The position numbers were made by a program, and so were the translations under genes. Below, in pieces: positions 1-7,449 of a stretch of 19,617 nt of DNA. Source of the DNA: Candidatus Fermentibacterota bacterium (GTDB lineage Bacteria > Fermentibacterota > Fermentibacteria > Fermentibacterales > Fermentibacteraceae); the NCBI GenBank assembly GCA_022703195.1, contig JAKLEF010000006.1, positions 1-19,617 of the forward strand, given 5' to 3'. The first letter of the stretch is position 1. Each line of letters begins with the position of its first letter. The notes under the pieces were generated by a model. The model did not search any database. It saw only the letters and a program-made list of their open reading frames with translations, and was not told where the DNA came from.

Positions 1-1077
1 CCGCAGGTCCCTGTCGTCCCTGGTCTCGAGCAGGCTGCGCGCCCGTTCGGAAGCCTGGGCCTTGTCGCCCGAGGCAGCGATGCTCTCGAGGTAGGAGACG
101 GTGACGAGCCAGTACGGATCGGTCATCAGCGACCCGTCCATCGCGGCATCCACCGGCAGGCCCGACGCGAGCCATGCCTGCTCCGCCGCGAGCCTGCGGC
201 CCGGATCGGGGCTGCCCATGAGTTCGTGCAGCAGGTCCCTGTCCTCCGCGCCGAGCATGGCCGCAGCCTGGTCCCCCACCGGCCCGGGGATGGAGGCGAG
301 CCCGCGGATCGCCTCTTCAGCGCCGGGCAGACCTGCCTCGCGCATCCTCGAAGCCGCGCGCAGCGCAACGTACGGCACCGTGTCGCCGAGCAGGGGCTGA
401 AGCAGGGTCGGATCGGCCCTCCCGGCGGCCTCGTACCTCACCGCCCAGAGCGGATCCGAGAGCAGCGGACCGAGGGCGGTGACGGGAAGTGCCCTGGCTG
501 CATAAACCCTCGCCAGGGGCGGCATCGCCGGGATGCCCTCCGGCTGGATCCCGCGGCCCGTTTCGGCCAGATACCTCGCGAGAGGCGCCGTGAGGCTCCG
601 CACGGCGGGGCTGTCCTCCAGCCCGCCTGCGCCCAGCCTTCCGTAGACCTGCATCGCCAGGCGCACGGTCTCTTCGGGGAGGCTGTCGAGTTCTCCCCGC
701 ACCAGGCTGTCCACAAGCACCGGCAGGGTCGGCTGCCCGCCCCTGGCGAACTCGTGGAGCATGCGCATCATCAGGGACTCCACGGCCTGCCCCGGCTCCA
801 CGCGTTCGAGCATCTCCGGAGAGGGCTCCCCCGCACCGAACTCGAGAAGCCACGGCTCGGGGCCGGTCGAAAGGGGTTCCCCCGCCGACCACGAGGCCCA
901 GGAGGCCATCCTCGCATATCCGCCCTCGAGCGAGAGCAGTTCTTCGATCACGTTCTCCATCCCGTCGGCATGGATCCCGGTCCTGGCGTAGACCTCAGCC
1001 ATGCCGAGAAGGGTCCGGAGATCGGCGGAGCCGGTTTCAGGAGCCATCGCAACCACCACCGCGAGAAGGGCCGTCAT
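1..1077 (-). CDS. Exported HEAT-repeat-like protein, C-terminus cut by window edge
   Basis: The frame is open from an ATG at 1077 to the left edge, giving 359 residues with the C-terminus missing. The start overlaps the stop of the upstream gene as ATGA, so translation is probably coupled. The first 18 residues (MTALLAVVVAMAPETGSA) look like a short signal peptide. Residues about 200-350 show helical pairs typical of HEAT-like repeats, for example LLSDPLWAVRYEAAGRADP followed by LLGDTVPYVALRAASRMREA. Such repeats are protein-binding scaffolds. No catalytic motif is visible in the part present. A further domain could lie beyond the edge. The call of an exported alpha-solenoid is inference from pattern, and the specific function is unknown. 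Confidence 0.72.
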   Translation of the reverse strand, partial: MTALLAVVVAMAPETGSADLRTLLGMAEVYARTGIHADGMENVIEELLSLEGGYARMASWASWSAGEPLSTGPEPWLLEFGAGEPSPEMLERVEPGQAVESLMMRMLHEFARGGQPTLPVLVDSLVRGELDSLPEETVRLAMQVYGRLGAGGLEDSPAVRSLTAPLARYLAETGRGIQPEGIPAMPPLARVYAARALPVTALGPLLSDPLWAVRYEAAGRADPTLLQPLLGDTVPYVALRAASRMREAGLPGAEEAIRGLASIPGPVGDQAAAMLGAEDRDLLHELMGSPDPGRRLAAEQAWLASGLPVDAAMDGSLMTDPYWLVTVSYLESIAASGDKAQASERARSLLETRDDRDLR

Positions 1078-1370
1078 CGTTCTTCCTCTTCCGTGTCATC
1101 CCCACCGTCGGCCTCCAGCGATTCCAGGAAGCTCCTCACGAGAACCTCCGCCCTGCCCAGGTCGCCATCCCTGACGAGGACATAGCCCCAGGCCGGGTTG
1201 AAGACACGGGCGATGCCGTCGTACATCGGTATCTGCCTGCTCTGCAGGGCGGACTCGATGCCCTCCGCCGCCAGCATGGCCTGCACGGACAGCGCCTCCA
1301 TCTCGTTGGAGGCCGTGTGCACCCTCACCAGGTCCTGATTCGAGAGATCGACCGTTTCATCGGGGGTCAT
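1074..1370 (-). CDS. DUF2007-type small protein (putative signal-transducing protein family)
   Basis: This is a 98-residue soluble protein. Residues about 14-80 have the DUF2007 pattern: a first strand VRVHTASNEMEALSVQAMLA, then an internal EGIESAL segment, and a closing segment YVLVRDGDLGRAEVLVRSFL. This domain is small and ferredoxin-like, often annotated as a putative prokaryotic signal-transducing protein, and its biochemical role is not established. I chose the ATG at 1370 because GGAGG lies five bases upstream (1376-1380). The ATG at 1388 would add six residues but has no Shine-Dalgarno sequence. The tail is acidic (DGGDDTEEEER). The stop overlaps the start of the HEAT-like gene, so the two are probably one operon. 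Confidence 0.8.
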   Translation of the reverse strand: MTPDETVDLSNQDLVRVHTASNEMEALSVQAMLAAEGIESALQSRQIPMYDGIARVFNPAWGYVLVRDGDLGRAEVLVRSFLESLEADGGDDTEEEER

Positions 1371-1420
1371 ATCATCCTCCGCGGACATGCCATGTCGTGC
1401 CGGTTTGCAGTATCATAGCT

Positions 1421-1498
1421 CCGAAGGGGGTGCCCCGCCGGGCTGAGATCATACCCCGAGGAACCTGATCCGGGTAATGCCGGCGAAGGGAAGTGCGG
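1421..1498 (+). promoter_or_regulatory. TPP riboswitch (THI element)
   Basis: The conserved THI-box segments are all present in order: GGGGGTGCC at 1426-1434, GGCTGAGATC at 1441-1450, GAACCTGATCCGGGTAATGC at 1461-1480 and CGGCGAAGGGA at 1481-1491. CCG at 1421-1423 can close the P1 stem with CGG at 1496-1498. It lies directly before thiC, the commonest location for this element. Binding of thiamine pyrophosphate would repress thiC. The identification is read directly from sequence; the exact ends are estimates. A TATCAT at 1411-1416 could be the -10 of the promoter, but no good -35 was found. Confidence 0.96.
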
Positions 1499-1501
1499 TA
1501 T

Positions 1502-1524
1502 CCGGGCAGAGCGCCGCGGCCCGG
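1502..1524 (+). promoter_or_regulatory. Hairpin overlapping the thiC ribosome binding site (candidate expression platform)
   Basis: CCGGGC at 1502-1507 pairs perfectly with GCCCGG at 1519-1524, with an 11-base loop. The 3' arm takes in the first bases of the purine-rich Shine-Dalgarno region GGGAAGGGA (1523-1531) that serves the GTG start of thiC at 1538. There is no run of T after the hairpin, so translational masking fits better than termination. Coupling to the riboswitch is inference. Confidence 0.45.
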
Positions 1525-1537
1525 GAAGGGATCCCGA

Positions 1538-2830
1538 GTGGAGAACATCATCGACGCCGCGAGGAAGGGCGAAGGCCATCCCTCGATCGACGCGGTCGCG
1601 CACCGCGAGGGCCTCGGCTCATCCATGATCATCGAAGGCATCACTGAAGGTACGATCGTGATCCCCTGCTCGAACACCTCCGGGAGGGCGAACCCCTGCG
1701 GGGTCGGCAGGGGCCTGTCGGTGAAGGTCAATGCCAACATCGGCAGCTCCGCCGACATGGAGTCGGTGGACTCGGAGCTCGAGAAGCTCGACACGGCCGT
1801 CCGCTTCGGCGCGGACACGGTGATGGACCTCTCCACCGGGCCCCGCTGGCGCGAGATACTGGCCCGCATCTCGCAGGCCAGCCCGGTGCCGCTGGGCACG
1901 GTGCCCCTGTACCAGGTCTTCGGCGAGGTGCTCGAGGGCGGCGGCGAGGCCGGCGACGTGGAGCCCGACGCCATGTTCAGGGCGGTCGAGGACCACTGCA
2001 GGCTGGGCGTGGACTTCCTGACCCTGCACTGCGGAGTCACCCGCAGGGCCGTGGCGCTGCTGAAGCATCAGGGCAGGAAGCTGGGCATCGTCTCGCGAGG
2101 CGGCGCCCTGATGGCGGAGTGGATGGCCTCGAGGAAGGCCGAGAACCCGTTCTACGAGCGTTTCGACGACCTGATCGACATCCTGCGCAGGTACGACGCA
2201 ACCTTCTCCCTGGGAGACGGGCTCAGGCCCGGATGCCTCGCCGACGCCTCCGACCGCGCCCAGATAGAGGAGCTTGTCACCCTGGGCGAGCTCCAGCAGA
2301 GAGCGTTCACCGCCGGCGTGCAGGTGATGATCGAGGGCCCGGGCCACGTGCCCATGGACCAGATCGAGCACAACATCCGCCTCCAGAAGACCCTCTGCAG
2401 CGGCGCGCCGTTCTACGTCCTCGGGCCGCTGGTGACCGACATCGCTCCGGGCTACGACCACATCACCTCGGCAATCGGCGGGGCCATGGCGGCCTGGTTC
2501 GGGGCCGACTTCCTGTGCTACGTCACCCCCGCCGAGCACCTCAGGCTGCCTGACGTCGACGACGTGCGCACCGGCACGGTGGCGGCGAGGATCGCCGCGC
2601 ACGCCGCGGATGTGGCGAGAGGCAGGAAGGGCGCCAGGGACAGGGACGACGCCATGGCCCTCGCCCGCGCATCCTTCGACTGGGAGAGGCAGTTCGCGCT
2701 TTCGGTCGATCCGGAGATGGCCTGCACCGAGCGCCGCAGGGCCATGCCCTCGGACACGGACGTCTGTTCGATGTGCGGCAGGCTCTGCGCGGTGAAGACC
2801 AGCCGCCGCGCGCTGGACGGCAAGAACTGA
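1538..2830 (+). CDS. thiC: Phosphomethylpyrimidine synthase ThiC (short form)
   Basis: ThiC is a radical-SAM enzyme that converts aminoimidazole ribotide to hydroxymethylpyrimidine phosphate, the pyrimidine half of thiamine. The 430-residue protein is the short form lacking the long N-terminal extension of the E. coli enzyme. Family signatures are clear: EGITEGTIVIPCSNTS near the N-terminus, GLSVKVNANIGSS, GADTVMDLSTG, DFLTLHCGVTRRAV, IEGPGHVPMDQIEHN, and a C-terminal cysteine cluster CSMCGRLC for the 4Fe-4S centre. The cluster spacing is CX2CX3C, not the CX2CX4C of longer ThiC proteins; I recall the shorter spacing in other short-form enzymes. The GTG at 1538 is preferred because it has a purine-rich ribosome site at 1523-1531; the earlier in-frame GTG at 1493 lies inside the riboswitch. 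It ends 12 bases from the convergent gene. Confidence 0.97.
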   Translation: MENIIDAARKGEGHPSIDAVAHREGLGSSMIIEGITEGTIVIPCSNTSGRANPCGVGRGLSVKVNANIGSSADMESVDSELEKLDTAVRFGADTVMDLSTGPRWREILARISQASPVPLGTVPLYQVFGEVLEGGGEAGDVEPDAMFRAVEDHCRLGVDFLTLHCGVTRRAVALLKHQGRKLGIVSRGGALMAEWMASRKAENPFYERFDDLIDILRRYDATFSLGDGLRPGCLADASDRAQIEELVTLGELQQRAFTAGVQVMIEGPGHVPMDQIEHNIRLQKTLCSGAPFYVLGPLVTDIAPGYDHITSAIGGAMAAWFGADFLCYVTPAEHLRLPDVDDVRTGTVAARIAAHAADVARGRKGARDRDDAMALARASFDWERQFALSVDPEMACTERRRAMPSDTDVCSMCGRLCAVKTSRRALDGKN

Positions 2831-2842
2831 TATCTGCCTCTC

Positions 2843-4501
2843 TCAGGCAGCTCTGCGACAGAGAGTGACAGGCATGGATTCCCTCCAGAACCATGGGTGG
2901 CTTCTCATTATCCAGAATACCTCCCACGATGATCTGACCTTTGATTTCAAGAATACCTCGAAATCGGGATCGTGGGTTCTCTCCCATGTCCTGATGACTG
3001 AGTAGCCTTCCGGTGCATCCGTACCGTTGAGGATCAGCAGGTCTGAAATTCCTTCGTTTTCGAGCGAAACTGATTCGATGTTCTCGACGAATGGTGCCAG
3101 TACCCACAGGTATTCGTCATCGAGCCCGTACAATCCCACGCCGCAGTCCATGTAAACGCTCGCGCCAGGGTAATCGCCCAGACTCACGAGAGCATTCAGA
3201 GTACCGCCGTAGGTCTTGAACCTCCCGACTTCCGACGTCTCCAATATCGACAGTGCTGCAAGAGGGACAGCAAGCAGCAGCATCCATCGATCTGCGATGA
3301 CGGACCTCAATCCGTACCCTGCCATCAGGATCACGACAGGCATCAGCGGAATGAGGTATCGAATCTGCAGATCCCCCAGTGCGGAGACGTTCAAGGCAAA
3401 GGGCACTAGGCCAAGCGCGAAGAGTGACAGGCTCGAAAGGTGTTTGGCATCAATCCTTCTCCTCACCAAGAGGACGATGCCTGCAAAGAACCCCACGGTA
3501 CCCAGTATCCCAGGGAACAGGAAAGACAGGTTGAGGGTCTCGACAAACAGGTTGACAGCTATTACACGGATCGAACCACACGGAGCGTAGCTGGCCCAAT
3601 CGAGGAAATACCTCGAGATCTGTCTTTTCAGTTCGGCTGCGTAGATCAGGTAGTGGGGAAATGCAATCAGGACAACTGCTGCCGAGATCGCAGCGATGCG
3701 GATGAGGTTCATCCAGTGCATGCCGTCACGCTTCACCAGGTCTCTCGTCATGCAGACGACAGATAGAGCCGCACCCGATGCAGCCAGGATCAGAATAGTC
3801 ACGATCCGCGAATCCCGCCCGACGAAACCAGCCGACAGGGCTTGTGCTGACATGAGGATCAGCAGCCCCGGGGTCCAGAACCTTCTCATCCAGGATTCGG
3901 AACCGGCATGGCCAGCGACGCAGAGGGCTACGGGCAGAACCAGCATCAGACCGGTAGGTCGAGTGCCGATCAGGAAAGCAATCGCCAGAGCGAGTTTTTC
4001 TGTCGATTTCATCGATCCGTCATAACTGACGCATGCAAGGAGCAACCAGGACATTGCACAGAAGCCGATCGCCTCTGGTGTCAGCTCGAGGCTTTCGATG
4101 AGCAGGACCGTCGATCCGAGCACAACCGGGATGATGGCCAGGAATGCCGTGCGGAAACCACCTGCACTAGCAGCAAGGAGTTTCCTGAGGGTGAGCACGA
4201 TACCCAGGACTCCGAGTGCGAGCCAGAAAAGCTGGAACAACCTGAAGATGCTGCATGCGGCCGATCCGAAACCCACCCTCAGCAGGGCTTCGAGGAGGAA
4301 TGGGTTGATCAGGCCGTAGAGCATCCAGGTACTCGAGAAATGTCCGTTGTAGGCCAATTCCGCCCCAGCGCCGATCGCCTGGACGGAATCGATGTATACA
4401 GGCAGGTCTTCCAGATGCAGCAAGGCCAGAGCCCACGGTACGGACAGGGGAAGGACCAGCAGAAGGACAGACATGATGGCTACCGGACTGCGTGACTCCA
4501 T
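2843..4501 (-). CDS. Multi-pass membrane protein, GT-C glycosyltransferase-like
   Basis: This 552-residue protein has about eleven or twelve hydrophobic segments between residues 8 and 425, then a soluble C-terminal part (about 430-552). Hallmarks of GT-C lipid-linked sugar transferases can be seen: an acidic first external loop (LEDLPVYID, 30-38), SLELTPEAIGF (137-147), an RPTGLMLVLP membrane entry (181-190) and QIRYLIPLMPVV (379-390). Such enzymes move sugars from polyprenyl-phosphate donors on the outer face of the inner membrane. The exact family and substrate cannot be told. It is the last gene of a three-gene operon, 34 bases after the GH114-like gene. I prefer the ATG at 4501, preceded by GGTGGGGGGA; an in-frame GTG at 4519 is a possible alternative. 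Confidence 0.65.
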   Translation of the reverse strand: MESRSPVAIMSVLLLVLPLSVPWALALLHLEDLPVYIDSVQAIGAGAELAYNGHFSSTWMLYGLINPFLLEALLRVGFGSAACSIFRLFQLFWLALGVLGIVLTLRKLLAASAGGFRTAFLAIIPVVLGSTVLLIESLELTPEAIGFCAMSWLLLACVSYDGSMKSTEKLALAIAFLIGTRPTGLMLVLPVALCVAGHAGSESWMRRFWTPGLLILMSAQALSAGFVGRDSRIVTILILAASGAALSVVCMTRDLVKRDGMHWMNLIRIAAISAAVVLIAFPHYLIYAAELKRQISRYFLDWASYAPCGSIRVIAVNLFVETLNLSFLFPGILGTVGFFAGIVLLVRRRIDAKHLSSLSLFALGLVPFALNVSALGDLQIRYLIPLMPVVILMAGYGLRSVIADRWMLLLAVPLAALSILETSEVGRFKTYGGTLNALVSLGDYPGASVYMDCGVGLYGLDDEYLWVLAPFVENIESVSLENEGISDLLILNGTDAPEGYSVIRTWERTHDPDFEVFLKSKVRSSWEVFWIMRSHPWFWRESMPVTLCRRAA

Positions 4502-4535
4502 TCCCCCCACCTGCCGCACTGTGCTCCATCCTTTC

Positions 4536-5498
4536 TCAGTGGTCCTCGAACGAGTCGACCTTGTCGAGATAGACGCCGTCGAACCCGGCTGCGATGATGC
4601 GGTCGAGATATGCATCCGGGCTGCCGTAGATGATGGCCTGCCACTCCGGGTCCCAGTACTCCACCAGGTAGTTGCCGGGCCAGTCCGGGTTCTCCGGCCC
4701 CAGCCACGACGGCGGATCCGCCGCCCAGGACGGGACCCAGTACCAGCGGTAGTCCTCGGCTTCGCCTATGCTCATGTAGCAGAGCACGATCCTGTCCCCG
4801 CCGCCGGGCTTGGTCGAGAGCGCCTCCACCTCTGCGGGACCTAGCTGCTCCCCGCAGCAGAAGAGATCGATCACGAACATGTCATATCCTGTGGCGTCGA
4901 GCGCCGCGACAAACCCGTCGGCGCTGCCGAACTCCTGGTCGCTGATCAGGTAGAGGAAGTTCCGGGCCTCCGGCATGCTCTCGACCGGATCTTCGTTCAG
5001 CGCCCAGGGTTCGGCGGGATAGGATGGGATGTCGTCCAGGTCCCTGTGGTCGGCCGCGAAGGAAACGTAGCCCCGTTCCGCGCTCCATGCGTAGGAGCTG
5101 TCCACCTTCCACTGCGTCCAGCAGTAGTCGGTGGCCATGACCTCGATCCCGTGCGATTCCGCGAGGTCCAGATAGCCGAGCACCCATTCCTTCTCGGCTT
5201 CGGGGGTCTCCTCGTCGTCGCCGGTGTAGCCGAAGAAGAGGTCCTCCCTGCCCTGCCCGTCGATGGCTGCCATGTAGGCTTCTACGGGCGTCCCGTCGGG
5301 CTCCAGGTCGGCCGTCAGCAGCTCCTGTCCGTTCTGTGGCACCACGATGAAGCCCGGGACCTGCTGCTTCGCATAGGACGACAACCCGGTGACGAAGTCG
5401 CGCATCTCCTGCGGGGCGTCCACTCCGCCAGACGGATCATCCGGCCCCCCTCCGCAGGCGCAGGCCAGAAGAAGCGCCAGGGCATCCCCGCACCTCAC
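4536..5498 (-). CDS. Lipoprotein of the GH114 / TM1410 (MJ1477) glycosidase-like family, halves permuted
   Basis: This 320-residue protein begins with a short hydrophobic leader and candidate lipobox (LLAC at 10-13), so it is probably a lipoprotein. Residues 178-320 match the first half of the GH114/TM1410 TIM barrel: VIDLF (209-213), YMSIGEAEDYRWYW (241-254), WLGPENPDWPGNYLVEYWDP, and a terminal YLDKVDSFE. GH114 includes endo-alpha-1,4-polygalactosaminidases acting on surface polysaccharides. Residues 31-161 match the usual second half: IVVPQNGQELL (51-61), a REDLFFGY strand, IEVMATDY and ADHRDLDDIP. In T. maritima TM1410, as I remember it, these halves come in the opposite order, so this looks like a circular permutation. 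The GTG start overlaps the upstream stop (GTGA), so coupling is likely. Activity and substrate are unproven. Confidence 0.82.
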   Translation of the reverse strand: MRCGDALALLLACACGGGPDDPSGGVDAPQEMRDFVTGLSSYAKQQVPGFIVVPQNGQELLTADLEPDGTPVEAYMAAIDGQGREDLFFGYTGDDEETPEAEKEWVLGYLDLAESHGIEVMATDYCWTQWKVDSSYAWSAERGYVSFAADHRDLDDIPSYPAEPWALNEDPVESMPEARNFLYLISDQEFGSADGFVAALDATGYDMFVIDLFCCGEQLGPAEVEALSTKPGGGDRIVLCYMSIGEAEDYRWYWVPSWAADPPSWLGPENPDWPGNYLVEYWDPEWQAIIYGSPDAYLDRIIAAGFDGVYLDKVDSFEDH

Positions 5499-7015
5499 CT
5501 GCCCACCAGCCCTTCCCGGATCATGAACGCGGCGACGCTGTCGGCCACCAGGGCGGCTCCGGCATCGTTCAGATGAGTGCCGTCATAAAAGTATGAAAGG
5601 TCGTGGGGCACGGCCGAGGCCAGGTCGTAGCACGCCACGGCCTCTTCGGCGCAGACCTCCCTAACGTCGCGGTTGATGACGTCGAGCATCCTCCAGACCG
5701 TGGCCGCCGACAGCGCGTGGTCGGGCCTCTCGATCCTCCACATGAACTCCCCGAAGATGCCGTGCCAGTATTCCGTGTCGTCATAGGCCAGGGGCTGCGT
5801 GAGGAATACCGGCGTCACTCCCAGATCCCTGGCCTTTTCGATGAGCTGCCTGACATTGTTACTTGTGTAGTCCTGATCGACCATGAGATCGTGCAGATCA
5901 GCCGGCGTTACGGCTTCCGGCCCCTCCAGGGGCACGGGAGTGTAGCCATGCGCCCATGGCGTGCCCTGAACTGGAATCTCGTCAATCCAGGCCTTCTTCA
6001 GAGAATAGGCAATCTGGATCAGCCTGCTGTTGCAGAACAGCCACCAGCCCAGGTCAGGTCTGAAGGTCCCGAGATTGGCCTGGGTGCGGGGCAGCATTCC
6101 GCTGTAGACGACCATCTCGTTGACGCCCACCAGGAACAGGACGATGTCGGGTTTGACGACCGGGATGACCTCGTCCATGAAGACCAGATGGCCTCTCGTG
6201 CCATGCCCTCCGAGACCTCCGTTGCCCACCCAGGTTTTCTGTTCGACCTCGCGAAGATGCTGCTGGAGCTGGGCGGGCCAGGTTCTGGAGTCGTCCAGCT
6301 CGAAGCACTGTGTCGTGCTGCCGCCGATGCAGACTATCGTGGTCCATTCGTCCCAGTCGGCCGGGGGTTCCTCGCCCCTCATCCCCCACCTGTTGGTAGA
6401 GAATGTACCGCCCGACATCACTCCCGGCAGACTGGACTCGAGGGTCACCCTGACGTGAGGCCTGAGATCCAGCGAGGCGTGGAAGACGCTCCCGGGCGAT
6501 ACGATCCTCATGCCGGCCTCGAGCAGTCCAGCGACGAGGATGAGAGTGAACACGATCAGGAAGCTCCTCTTCCCGAACAGAGCCCACCGCCCGGGAGGGC
6601 TTGCGGATATCGAAGTCATCGCCATGCCTGCCAGGATCGCAGCGATGCCCCACACGATCCTGTCCTCCGAAGCGAGAGGCGTGAAATGCGGGCCGATCCA
6701 TGCGGATAGCGCAAGCAGCGGAAGCCCTGCGAAGACTGCGATCTCCGGCAGCGGAGTCGATCCGGCCCTGCGGAACAGCCTGCCGATCCGGTTCCGGGTC
6801 CGCTCCGGCGAGACGACGAGTGAAATGATCGGAGCGGCGATCATCACCGCGCCGGCAGCCACGACCGCGGCCAGAGGGATGGAGTACACTCCCAGAACGG
6901 AGGGATTCATGCTCCTGGAGCAGGCGAACACTAGCCAGCAGGAGACCAGGCCACCAAGCAGCATCAGGAACGACGCGATGTGCAGTACATCCATGGATTC
7001 CACTCGACGATTCAC
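5495..7015 (-). CDS. Membrane-anchored SGNH/GDSL-family hydrolase
   Basis: This 506-residue protein has about five hydrophobic segments in residues 10-166, then a soluble SGNH domain (about 175-505). The catalytic blocks are intact: IGGSTTQ (230-236, nucleophile Ser233), GNGGLGGHGT (264-273, oxyanion glycine), VGVNEM (296-301, Asn299) and DGTHLNDAG (478-486, Asp478 and His481). Such proteins act as esterases or acyltransferases, often on O-acyl groups of cell-surface glycans. It is the first gene of an operon with a GH114-like lipoprotein and a GT-C-like membrane protein, which suits a glycan-modifying role (inference). The start is a GTG at 7015 with GAGGGTG about eight bases upstream; an ATG at 6994 lacks a convincing ribosome site. 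Confidence 0.86.
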   Translation of the reverse strand: MNRRVESMDVLHIASFLMLLGGLVSCWLVFACSRSMNPSVLGVYSIPLAAVVAAGAVMIAAPIISLVVSPERTRNRIGRLFRRAGSTPLPEIAVFAGLPLLALSAWIGPHFTPLASEDRIVWGIAAILAGMAMTSISASPPGRWALFGKRSFLIVFTLILVAGLLEAGMRIVSPGSVFHASLDLRPHVRVTLESSLPGVMSGGTFSTNRWGMRGEEPPADWDEWTTIVCIGGSTTQCFELDDSRTWPAQLQQHLREVEQKTWVGNGGLGGHGTRGHLVFMDEVIPVVKPDIVLFLVGVNEMVVYSGMLPRTQANLGTFRPDLGWWLFCNSRLIQIAYSLKKAWIDEIPVQGTPWAHGYTPVPLEGPEAVTPADLHDLMVDQDYTSNNVRQLIEKARDLGVTPVFLTQPLAYDDTEYWHGIFGEFMWRIERPDHALSAATVWRMLDVINRDVREVCAEEAVACYDLASAVPHDLSYFYDGTHLNDAGAALVADSVAAFMIREGLVGR

Positions 7016-7081
7016 CGGGTCACCCTCATCAGTTTCCCCTGACTTGAATCATTCTACAAACCAGCAGCCAATGAATCATAC

Positions 7082-7285
7082 TCATCGATTGTTCCTCATC
7101 AAAGGTGTGTTCACAGATTGATGTTCAAATGATCCGGAAGGCATGTCGTACAGTCTGATGATGTCCCAGGGGGAACCAACAATCAGTACGTTCATATTCT
7201 GGAAATCTGCAATAGAGACATAATATCCGGCTAGTCTATTAGCTTTTCCTATAGCACCATCTGTCCATTTCAACGAGCAAGCCTA
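7082..7285 (-). pseudogene. Possible gene remnant or tiny orphan ORF
   Basis: An open frame of about 67 codons lies between in-frame stops, with only a TTG (7273) as a possible start and no ribosome site. Its middle reads like real protein: AGYYVSIADFQ, then NVLIVGSPWDIIRLYDMP, alternating strand and turn in the way of a beta-propeller blade. The two stops just upstream (TAG GGT TAG on the minus strand) and the lack of a start suggest a decayed fragment. It could equally be chance. Family not recognised. Confidence 0.22.
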
Positions 7286-7352
7286 ACCCTATACAACAGA
7301 TATAATTCCATCCTTTCATTCAGATGGGAATCATTTGTCTTTAACAGATCGC

Positions 7353-7392
7353 TCACTTAACATCAACCCTTGATCTCATTCACTTGACATCA
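7353..7392 (+). repeat. 13-bp imperfect direct repeat, 27-bp period
   Basis: TCACTTAACATCA at 7353-7365 recurs as TCACTTGACATCA at 7380-7392, with one mismatch. The spacing of 27 bp is between two and three helical turns. The second copy contains TTGACA, a perfect -35 hexamer. The pair lies 58-97 bases before the start codon at 7450, where an activator site or operator could sit. The function is a guess. Confidence 0.4.
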
Positions 7393-7412
7393 GGAAAGAG
7401 TATTCTTTGATT
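7384..7412 (+). promoter_or_regulatory. Weak promoter candidate for the secreted-protein operon
   Basis: TTGACA at 7384-7389 is a consensus -35 hexamer. Seventeen bases later is TTGATT (7407-7412), a poor -10; TATTCT (7402-7407) is better but too close. It is the best promoter-like site before the gene at 7450. Confidence 0.25.
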
Positions 7413-7449
7413 TCTCCAACCGGTAACAGTATAAGAAAAGGAGATCTTG

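Larger units (their letters stand above)
7016..7449. other. AT-rich intergenic region between divergent operons
   Basis: This 434-base gap separates the start of the minus-strand SGNH operon from the start of the plus-strand secreted-protein operon, so both promoters should lie here. It is visibly richer in A and T than the flanks to the left. It holds a short orphan reading frame on the minus strand, a 13-bp imperfect direct repeat, and one TTGACA hexamer. No RNA gene or strong terminator was seen. Confidence 0.6.

Noticed and set aside
226..1185. A 319-codon plus-strand frame opposite the HEAT-like gene
   Set aside because: Arg/His/Pro-rich, no domain, no ribosome site. The minus strand holds a better frame with an exported, repeat-like protein and an ATGA overlap.
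1619..2602. A 327-codon minus-strand frame inside thiC
   Set aside because: An antisense shadow of a certain thiC, caused by high GC at third positions.
2834..2850. CTGCCT-CTCTC-AGGCAG hairpin between thiC and the GT-C-like gene as a terminator
   Set aside because: A perfect but short 6-bp stem, with no T run on either strand, and it overlaps the stop codon of the minus-strand gene. Not enough to call.
7431..7436. TATAAG before the gene at 7450 as the -10 element
   Set aside because: It is only 13 bases before the start codon, so the transcript would begin at or inside the ribosome site.
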